DNA of 13,275 nucleotides. Origin: VRUB01 sp046758085 (GTDB lineage: Bacteria > Pseudomonadota > Gammaproteobacteria > Acidiferrobacterales > SPGG2). Each line of letters starts with the position of its first letter. Positions within the stretch are counted from its first letter, which is position 1. A program made the position numbers and the translations under genes. The stretch is from contig JBHHZP010000097.1 in NCBI GenBank assembly GCA_046758085.1, positions 1 through 13,275 on the forward strand, in the 5' to 3' direction. The notes beneath the pieces were generated by a model. It made no database searches. It had not been told where the DNA came from and saw nothing but the letters and a program-made list of their open reading frames with translations. This document shows positions 7,425 to 13,275 of this stretch, piece after piece.

Positions 7425-9080
7425 ATGGAATTCGCTGCAGCATTGACCCAGAAGCTCGGCCTGACCGGCATAACGTATAAGTACAACCTTAGCGGCGAAC
7501 AACTGTTCCACGAGGCCATTGCCAACGACCGTGGCCGCGTCCGAAGCGACGGGGCGGATGATGAACGAAAGGCCTATGCCACCCGGCTCGGGGTCAAGGG
7601 TCCGCTGGTTTTCTACACGGACCCGACCTGTACCGGGCGTCCGGTAAGCGACACATTTGCCGTCGCCTGGCCGGAGGCTGAGAGCCAGATCTGGTGGAAA
7701 GACAACCTGCAGAAATATGACCCCGAGAAGTATGAAGGGCTGCTCAAGCGTGTGGTCGATTACCTCAATGAGCGTCGGCCGACGCTCTATGTGCAGGATG
7801 TATACGCCGGTGCGGATGCGACCTACTCTGTGCCCTACCGGTTCGTGGGCGAGTACGCCACACACGCCATGTTCGCGCGTAATATGTTTCCCAAGCATGT
7901 GTACGGTATCACGGACGCCGAGCGCAAGCGCTGGACCATGCTCAACATCCCCTCGTTTCGCTGCGAGCCTGAGCGTGACGGTAGCCGCTCCGAGCGTGCC
8001 GTCATCATCGACTTCCGCAACCAGATCTGCCTGGTGGCCGGACGCGCGGACTACTGCGGCGTTGTGAAAAAGACGATCTTTACCGTGATGAATTTTCTGA
8101 TGCCGAACCAGGGATATCTGTCGATGCACTGCTCGGGGAACATCGGCGCACGCGGCGATACGGCGGTTATGTTCGGCCTGTCGGGCACGGGAAAGACGAC
8201 GTTGTCGGCCGACCCCGAGCGCAAGCTGATCGGCGACGACGAGCACGGCTGGACCGACATTGGTGTCTCCAACCTGGAGGACGGTTGTTACGCCAAGCTG
8301 ATTGACCTCGACAAGCAGGCCGAGCCGATCATCGCGGCAGCGCTCTCCATGGAGGGCACGATCATCGAGAATGTGCCGCCGCTGACCGACAAGCCACTCG
8401 AGCAGACCGACCCACAACAGCTCGATCTGACGGACCGCGCGATCACGGAGAACACGCGCTTCTGCTACCCGCTGACCTGCAACCCCAACGTAGCCGAGGG
8501 GGCCAAGGGCGGGCATCCCGAGACGATCGTGCTGCTGACGGCCGACGCCTTCGGCGTGCTGCCGCCGGTCTCGGTGCTCGAGGGCAAGGAGGTGATGTAC
8601 CACTTCGTGCAGGGTTTCACCGCCAAACTGGCCGGCACCGAGGTTGGCCTGAAGGAGCCGCAGGCGACGTTCAGCGCCTGCTTCGGCGCGCCGTTTATGT
8701 CGCACCGGCCCTCGGTCTACGCGAAGCTGCTGCGCGAGAACATGGAGCAGCACAACGCACGCTGCGTGCTGCTAAACACCGGTTGGCATGGTGGCCCGGC
8801 GGGCCGCGCCCCCCGGATCTCGATCCGCGACACACGCAAGCTGCTTGACGCGGCGCTTAACGGCGACCTGCACAACGGCGTGGAGTACGACATCCATCCG
8901 GTGTTCAACCTGCGCATGCCGAAGCACTGCCCGGGGGTGGGCTCGCACATCCTGGATCCGCGCCGGGCGTGGCCGGATAAAGACGAGTACGATGCCGCTG
9001 CGCGGCGGTTGCGCGACATGTTTCGGGAGAACTTCGAGCAGAACAACTTTGCAAGCTTCGGCATCGACGCCGTAATGTAG
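7425..9080 (+). CDS. pckA: Phosphoenolpyruvate carboxykinase (ATP), divergent form
   Basis: This 551-residue cytosolic enzyme belongs to the ATP-dependent PEPCK family, which converts oxaloacetate and ATP to PEP, CO2 and ADP at the start of gluconeogenesis. The core is intact: Tyr210 and Lys215/Lys216 before the metal site, metal ligand His235 in SMHCSGNIG, kinase-1a P-loop GLSGTGKTT (251-259), kinase-2 GDDEHGW with Asp271/Asp272, Arg345 in TENTR, and TADAFGVLPPVS (372-383). The length is slightly above the usual 525-540. The substrate loop is unusual: the family motif T-G-R-S-P-K-D-K-Y/F reads TGRPVSDTF (70-78), keeping Arg72 but losing the Ser-Pro-Lys stretch. An expanded segment lies at about 318-340. 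Normal PEPCK activity is likely but not assured. It is transcribed alone, or from ndh read-through. Confidence 0.9.
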   Translation: MEFAAALTQKLGLTGITYKYNLSGEQLFHEAIANDRGRVRSDGADDERKAYATRLGVKGPLVFYTDPTCTGRPVSDTFAVAWPEAESQIWWKDNLQKYDPEKYEGLLKRVVDYLNERRPTLYVQDVYAGADATYSVPYRFVGEYATHAMFARNMFPKHVYGITDAERKRWTMLNIPSFRCEPERDGSRSERAVIIDFRNQICLVAGRADYCGVVKKTIFTVMNFLMPNQGYLSMHCSGNIGARGDTAVMFGLSGTGKTTLSADPERKLIGDDEHGWTDIGVSNLEDGCYAKLIDLDKQAEPIIAAALSMEGTIIENVPPLTDKPLEQTDPQQLDLTDRAITENTRFCYPLTCNPNVAEGAKGGHPETIVLLTADAFGVLPPVSVLEGKEVMYHFVQGFTAKLAGTEVGLKEPQATFSACFGAPFMSHRPSVYAKLLRENMEQHNARCVLLNTGWHGGPAGRAPRISIRDTRKLLDAALNGDLHNGVEYDIHPVFNLRMPKHCPGVGSHILDPRRAWPDKDEYDAAARRLRDMFRENFEQNNFASFGIDAVM

Positions 9081-9316
9081 CACCAACGCGCAATCCCACA
9101 CCCTGGCCCGTACGAGCCGGTCCAGGCAGAAGCCGTTGCTGTCCGGCGGCGGGCGGGAAGCGGTCGCGAGCGCCACGGTTGCTGACCGTGGCGGCCGCAG
9201 CGTTTGCGGGCAGCGCACCGCTTGCGGGGGTGCGCCGGCTCGGGGCAGAGGAGTGTGGCAGTACGCGGACCATAGAGCCGCGCTCGCAATGCGGCCGTGG
9301 CTGGTAGACTCCGGTC
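9081..9316. other. GC-rich gap with consecutive inverted repeats
   Basis: This 236-base gap between pckA and the MFS gene holds no credible gene. It contains four potential hairpins in a row: CCTGG/CCAGG (9102-9126, imperfect inside), a perfect 9-bp stem CGCCACGGT/ACCGTGGCG with a 5-base loop (9171-9193), CCGCA/TGCGG with a 5-base loop (9195-9209), and GCGCACC/GGTGCGC with a 9-base loop (9213-9235). None is followed by a T-run, so a standard intrinsic terminator is not supported. It may be a pckA 3' structure, an MFS leader, or a small RNA. High GC raises the chance rate of such pairings. Confidence 0.45.
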
Positions 9317-10573
9317 ATGAGCTTGGAGCGCATAGCGACGGAAAAATTTTCGTTTGGTACTCTGATCCGCGTATTTCTGCCCTTCGCGTTCGGCTATTTC
9401 TTGTCCTACCTTTACCGGGTCGTTAACGCAGTCATCGCTCCCGATCTCATTGCCGATGTAGGGCTCGATGCCGCGGATCTGGGCCTGCTGACGAGCGCCT
9501 ATTTCCTGACCTTCGCCATCTTTCAGTTGCCTTTGGGCATCCTGCTTGACCGCTTTGGCCCGCGTAAGACCGAGGCCGCACTGCTGGTGTTTGCAGCGCT
9601 GGGTGCGTTTGTTTTTGCCACAGCCGCGACGCCGGCTGCGCTTACCCTTGGCCGCGCCCTCATCGGGCTGGGGGTATCGGCGTGCCTGATGGCGGCATTC
9701 AAGGCATTTGTTTTATGGTTTCCGGCCTCGCGCTTGCCGCTGGTCAATGGGCTGCAAATGGCGGCCGGCGGCCTTGGTGCCCTCACCGGCACGGCGCCGG
9801 TGGAAGCGGCCCTGCATGTGACCGACTGGCGGGGCGTGTTTCTCACCTTGGCGGTGGTGACGCTGGCAGCGGCCGCGATTATCTTCGCCACTGTCCCGGA
9901 AAAAAAGAGCTCTCAGGCGAGCGTTCCGTTCGGCGAGCAGCTCCGTGGTGTCGCTCAGGTACTCAGCAGTCGTGTGTTCTGGCGCATCGCTCCCTGGACT
10001 GTGATGGTGCAGGCGACTTTCCTCGCGATTCAGGGGTTGTGGGTGGGGCCGTGGCTGCGCGACGTGGCGGGGTTGGATCGGGATACGATTGGCCACTACC
10101 TGGCGCTCATCGCCGTGTCCATGATTGCGGGGTTTGTCGTGCTCGGTGCAGCGACCGAGCGCCTCGGCCGCCGTGGGATCAAGCCTGCGACGGTGGCCGG
10201 TGTCGGTATGAGCATATTCATGCTGCTGCAGGTACCCATAATTCTCGGATGGACCGGAGCCACGCTTCTCATCTGGGCATTGTTCGGATTTTTCGGAACA
10301 ACCGGTATCATTCCCTATGCCGCACTTCCGCAGAGCTTTCCGGCGCAATTGGCGGGGCGCGTAATCACCGGGCTCAACCTGTTCGTGTTCATTGCGGCAT
10401 TCGCCGCGCAATGGGTGATGGGCGTGCTTATTAATCTGTGGCCTACCACCGCGCTCGGCGGATACTCGGCGCGCGGGTATCAGGCAGCGTTTATTATGAT
10501 GCTTGGGATGGAGGCGGCGGGGTTGATCTGGTACTTGTTATCGGCGCCGCGTGCGCGTGCGGCTCTCGCCTGA
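9317..10573 (+). CDS. Major facilitator superfamily transporter, substrate unknown
   Basis: This 418-residue inner-membrane protein has the pattern of a twelve-helix MFS carrier. There are six hydrophobic segments in each half, with a charged central cytoplasmic loop at about 193-212. The MFS motif A is clear in the loop between helices 2 and 3, at GILLDRFGPRKT (74-85), and a weaker counterpart occurs in the second half at ATERLGRRG (279-287). The first helix carries FGYFLSYLYRVVNAVIAPDL, which resembles anion- or organic-acid-type members of the family, but I cannot name a substrate. There is no strong Shine-Dalgarno sequence before the ATG. The ATG is kept because the helix-1 topology begins directly after it. 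Neighbours give no catabolic context, so specificity stays open. Confidence 0.85.
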   Translation: MSLERIATEKFSFGTLIRVFLPFAFGYFLSYLYRVVNAVIAPDLIADVGLDAADLGLLTSAYFLTFAIFQLPLGILLDRFGPRKTEAALLVFAALGAFVFATAATPAALTLGRALIGLGVSACLMAAFKAFVLWFPASRLPLVNGLQMAAGGLGALTGTAPVEAALHVTDWRGVFLTLAVVTLAAAAIIFATVPEKKSSQASVPFGEQLRGVAQVLSSRVFWRIAPWTVMVQATFLAIQGLWVGPWLRDVAGLDRDTIGHYLALIAVSMIAGFVVLGAATERLGRRGIKPATVAGVGMSIFMLLQVPIILGWTGATLLIWALFGFFGTTGIIPYAALPQSFPAQLAGRVITGLNLFVFIAAFAAQWVMGVLINLWPTTALGGYSARGYQAAFIMMLGMEAAGLIWYLLSAPRARAALA

Positions 10574-10629
10574 GGCGGGGGTGTCCGCGGCCGGCCCATC
10601 ATGCGGGCACGTAGTTGATCTGAAGGGTC

Positions 10630-12873
10630 ATGGGCGATAACTCAAACACGACAGATTACAAGAGCGCTGAGCAGGCGGGCGTAACCGGCGATGCCGCACC
10701 CGTGGCGACGGCGCATTTGTTGAATCGGGCGATCGCAATGCACCAGCACGGCCAACTGGGGGAGGCAAAGGGAATCTACGAGCAGGTGCTGGCGCGTCAA
10801 CCGGGGCACCCCGACGCGTTGCAATTCCTGGGAATATTGCTGCACCAGGCGGGACAGCGGGGTGGTGCGGAGTTGATTCGACAGGCCATCGCCAGCAAGC
10901 CCGATGTTGCCTCCTATCATAACAATCTCGCTAAGGTCCTCGAGGAGGCGGGCGATCTGGATGCGGCGGCGCGCTCGTATCGCGAGGCCGTGCGTCTCGA
11001 ACCGAAAGATGCCGATGGCCAATACAATATGGGCGTCATTCTGCAAAAACTCGGGCGGCCGGCGGAAGCGGAGGTTTGTTTTCGCAATGCGGCGCGGCTC
11101 AAGCCGGGTGAATTCGATTACCACTACAACCTCGCCAATGTACTCAGAGATTGCGGACGGTTGGAGGAGGCCGTGCGCGAGTATGCCGAGGCTGCTCGCC
11201 TGCGCCCCGGATTTGTCGAGGCGCATGAGGTCCGGGCACGCGTGAGCATGATGCTGGGTGACATCGAAGCGGCCATCAGCGCCTATCATCGTGCACTCGA
11301 GCTCCAGCCCGACGCGAACGAGATCCGCCGCTTACTTGCCTCCGCGCTGCGCCAACTGGCGCCTGCGGGTCATCAGCCAGAACTGGAAAAGGATCTTAAG
11401 GCGTGCATGGACGTGGCGGCGGTTGATCCGCAGTCCCTCGCTCGACTGATCGCCCATCAGCTCATCCACAAATACCGAATCAACGAGCGTTTGGACACTG
11501 AGCCAGCGGCGGCGCTGGCGCAGCTTGGCGCCGATCCGCTGCTGCACACGCTGCTCAGGCGCTGCGTGAATGTCGATGCCGGGCTCGAGCGCGCGCTCAC
11601 GGTACTTCGGCGCGATCGTTTGCTGGCCTACCACGAGGCCGAGGCGATTCCGCCTGCAGAGATCGCGCTGATCGTGGCCTTGGGCGTGCAGGGCTTTAAC
11701 AACGAGTACGTATTCAACGAAAGCACTGAGGAGACGGCGACGATCAAGGCGCTTGCTGCGCGTTGTGGCGCGCTCATCGAGCAGGATAGCAAGCCTTCGG
11801 CCGCGCTGGAGGCGTCATTGCTGTTGCTGGCGATGTATCGACCGCTTTATGCGCTCACCTGTGCCCCCGCGCTGGAGGCGATCGCACTCGAGGGCTGGTC
11901 GGAACCCGTGCGCGCGCTCGTGGCGCGCACCTTGAAAGAGCCGCGGCAGGAGGAGGCGATCGCGCCCACCCTCGCCTCCCTGGGCGAGGTCGAGGATGCG
12001 ACCTCGCGGGCGGTGCGGGCGCAATACGAGGAGCACCCCTATCCGCGCTGGGTGGCGCTGCCGCAAATGGAGAAGATCGACTCTGCCGAGCGTCTGCAGC
12101 GGGGGTTCCCGCACTTCAGGCCACCGGCCTTTCTCAGCGGCCCCACGCGCATGCTCGTGGCCGGCTGCGGCACCGGTCGCGAACCGCTTTCCATTGCGCT
12201 GGTATGCAAGGACATCGAGATCGTGGCGCTCGATCTGAGCCGGCGCAGCCTTGCCTATGCCGTGCGCCGGGCCCGTGAGCTCGGCGTGGAGAATGCACGC
12301 TTTGTGCATGGTGATCTGCTCGCGCTGCCGCGCCTGGGCGAGCGCTTCCATGTGATCCAGTGTGCCGGGGTGTTGCATCACATGGCCGAGCCGCTGCGCG
12401 GCTGGCGCGTGCTTACCGAGCTATTGGTGCCCGGAGGACTCATGAAGATCGGGCTCTACAGTGAGCGGGCGCGTAAAGCGGTCGTGGCTGCCCGGGAGCG
12501 AATCCGCCAGCAAGGCCTCACGCCGGTAACGCGCGACATCAAGGCATTCCGAACGCGTATCCTGCAGAGACAGGAGCCTGCGCTGGCCGAGCTGTTGGAG
12601 AGCGAGAGTCTCTATACCCTAAGTGAGTGCCGCGACCTGCTCTTCCATGCCCACGAATGCCACTTCACCCTGCCCCAGATCCGCCAGGCACTCGATACCC
12701 TCGGGCTCTCGTTCATCGGCTTTGAGCTCCCGCTCCCACAGATCGCGCCGCGCTATCGCGCGCTGTTTCCTGGGGACCCGCAGATGACCGACCTGACATC
12801 CTGGGAGCGCTTCGAGAACGACAACGCCCAAGCATTTGTGGGGATGTATGTGTTTTGGTGTCAGAAAAACTAA
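10630..12873 (+). CDS. TPR-repeat protein fused to a class I SAM methyltransferase
   Basis: This 747-residue protein has no signal peptide or membrane helix and should be cytoplasmic. Residues about 27-229 form six tetratricopeptide repeats of 34 residues, recognisable by spaced Ala/Gly/Tyr and the P at each end (for example 94-127 and 128-161). A helical linker follows (about 250-455) with no motif I recognise. The C-terminal part begins at YEEHPYPRWV (466-475) and holds a Rossmann methyltransferase: motif I LVAGCGTGREP (509-519), acidic residue Asp535 in IVALDLS, motif II-like HGDLLALP (560-567), and CAGVLHHM (578-585). TPRs usually bind partner proteins, so the target may be a protein or a lipid-linked glycan; the substrate is not known. 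The GAAGGG before the ATG is only 2 bases away, so translation initiation is not strongly supported. A methyltransferase of another type follows. Confidence 0.85.
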   Translation: MGDNSNTTDYKSAEQAGVTGDAAPVATAHLLNRAIAMHQHGQLGEAKGIYEQVLARQPGHPDALQFLGILLHQAGQRGGAELIRQAIASKPDVASYHNNLAKVLEEAGDLDAAARSYREAVRLEPKDADGQYNMGVILQKLGRPAEAEVCFRNAARLKPGEFDYHYNLANVLRDCGRLEEAVREYAEAARLRPGFVEAHEVRARVSMMLGDIEAAISAYHRALELQPDANEIRRLLASALRQLAPAGHQPELEKDLKACMDVAAVDPQSLARLIAHQLIHKYRINERLDTEPAAALAQLGADPLLHTLLRRCVNVDAGLERALTVLRRDRLLAYHEAEAIPPAEIALIVALGVQGFNNEYVFNESTEETATIKALAARCGALIEQDSKPSAALEASLLLLAMYRPLYALTCAPALEAIALEGWSEPVRALVARTLKEPRQEEAIAPTLASLGEVEDATSRAVRAQYEEHPYPRWVALPQMEKIDSAERLQRGFPHFRPPAFLSGPTRMLVAGCGTGREPLSIALVCKDIEIVALDLSRRSLAYAVRRARELGVENARFVHGDLLALPRLGERFHVIQCAGVLHHMAEPLRGWRVLTELLVPGGLMKIGLYSERARKAVVAARERIRQQGLTPVTRDIKAFRTRILQRQEPALAELLESESLYTLSECRDLLFHAHECHFTLPQIRQALDTLGLSFIGFELPLPQIAPRYRALFPGDPQMTDLTSWERFENDNAQAFVGMYVFWCQKN

Positions 12874-12877
12874 CTGC

Positions 12878-13011
12878 GAGTAGCAACCATAAGTAGCAAG
12901 TTTCAAGTTGCAAGTAGCAAGGCAGAGCACAATCATTTGGCGTGTTATTCAGCTTGTGAGTTGGTAGTGGTTTTTTACTTGCTAGTTGCTGCTTGCCACT
13001 GGTAACTTAAG
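12878..13011. repeat. Inverted pair of heptad repeat arrays
   Basis: The 152-base gap after the TPR-methyltransferase carries degenerate 7-base units. The left arm reads GAGTAGC (12878-12884), a 6-base break, then AAGTAGC, AAGTTTC, AAGTTGC and AAGTAGC (12891-12918). The right arm (12977-13011) holds about five related units on the opposite strand, beginning ACTTGCT, AGTTGCT and GCTTGCC. GCAAGTAGCAAG (12910-12921) and CTTGCTAGTTGC (12978-12989) can pair with one mismatch across a 56-base loop. The gap has lower GC than the genes. It includes six T at 12971-12976, inside the loop. Confidence 0.75.
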
Positions 13012-13025
13012 CATTCACACAACCA

Positions 13026-13275
13026 ATGTCGCTAGATCCGCGTTTTTATCGGGCCGTGGAGCCGCTGTACTTCTCCGGTATGGGCACCGAGCATGTGGCG
13101 CCTTTGCTCTACACGCTGGCGCGAATGACACGCCCGCGCAGCGTGCTGGAAGTCGGGCTCGGCTACACTACGCCTTTCTTGGCACAGGCGCTGGAGGACA
13201 ACGTTACCGAGTTCGAGAGCGACCGGCGTATTCTCGCGGCTCCGGACGCAGATGAGGAGCGGCAGCTGTTGCTGG
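13026..13275 (+). CDS. Class I SAM-dependent methyltransferase, N-terminal part (cut by the window end)
   Basis: From the ATG at 13026 the frame stays open to the window end, giving the first 83 residues. SVLEVGLGYTTPFL (39-52) is a SAM-binding motif I with the Glu-x-Gly-x-Gly core, on a Rossmann strand after two helices. It starts MSLDPRFYRAVEPLYF and differs from the methyltransferase domain encoded just upstream, so it is not a duplicate of that domain. An in-frame TAA at 13008-13010, inside the repeat region, means no longer N-terminus is possible. No Shine-Dalgarno sequence is seen before the ATG. Substrate unknown; motif II and the rest of the fold lie outside the window. It may be co-transcribed with the upstream gene across the repeat gap. 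Confidence 0.75.
   Translation, partial: MSLDPRFYRAVEPLYFSGMGTEHVAPLLYTLARMTRPRSVLEVGLGYTTPFLAQALEDNVTEFESDRRILAAPDADEERQLLL

Noticed and set aside
7029..8753. A 574-codon open frame on the minus strand across ndh and pckA
   Set aside because: It lies antisense to two firmly identified enzymes, its translation is rich in Arg, His, Val and Gly with no recognisable domain, and such frames are common opposite GC-rich genes.
10574..10629. GCCC/GGGC pairing between the MFS and TPR genes as a terminator
   Set aside because: The stem is only four base pairs in a GC-rich stretch and lacks a T-run.
12986..13255. An 89-codon plus-strand frame overlapping the start of the last methyltransferase
   Set aside because: The alternative frame from 13026 encodes a clear SAM motif I and stays open to the window end; the 12986 frame has no recognisable motif and starts in the repeat.
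1..13275. CRISPR array, phage defence cassette, transposon or integrase
   Set aside because: No regular repeat-spacer units, transposase, integrase, nuclease or toxin-antitoxin pairs were found on either strand. The heptad repeats are too short and contiguous for CRISPR.

Overview
The window reads as a typical GC-rich (roughly 60%) chromosomal segment from a proteobacterium, most likely a gammaproteobacterium. I base this on the divergent tesA / ybbA-ybbP arrangement, which is also found in E. coli, and on a type II NADH dehydrogenase that resembles E. coli Ndh along its whole length, including the final LKLH-type ending. The genus cannot be named from the sequence. There is no rRNA, tRNA, CRISPR array, transposase or integrase. 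Genes are closely packed and, apart from tesA, all lie on the plus strand.

Layout. 72-731 (minus) is the periplasmic esterase/lysophospholipase TesA. It diverges from the ATPase YbbA (730-1437) and the ten-segment permease YbbP (1434-3926). The tesA and ybbA start codons overlap by two bases, and ybbA and ybbP overlap by four, so the three genes form one compact lipid-processing locus. Next come a class III alcohol dehydrogenase (4033-5142, glutathione-dependent formaldehyde oxidation), a Tat-exported intradiol dioxygenase-like protein (5269-5943) and Ndh (5991-7304). The dehydrogenase makes NADH and Ndh consumes it, but nothing else ties these three genes together. An ATP-type PEP carboxykinase (7425-9080) follows; its catalytic core is conserved, but the usual substrate-loop motif is altered. 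A GC-rich gap of 236 bases with several consecutive inverted repeats precedes an MFS transporter (9317-10573). The right end carries a TPR-methyltransferase fusion (10630-12873), then the first 83 codons of a second, different SAM methyltransferase (13026 to the window end).

Repeats. A degenerate 7-base repeat, about (A/G)AGTNGC, occurs at two distant places. One runs over the stop codon of the dioxygenase gene (5938-5954). The other forms an inverted pair of heptad arrays in the gap between the two methyltransferase genes (12878-13011). This is the clearest structure in the window that the genes do not explain.

I do not see a convincing new multi-gene system. The best candidates for a second look are the heptad repeats, the overlapping divergent starts, the pckA motif change, the hairpin cluster upstream of the MFS gene, and the methyltransferase pair.
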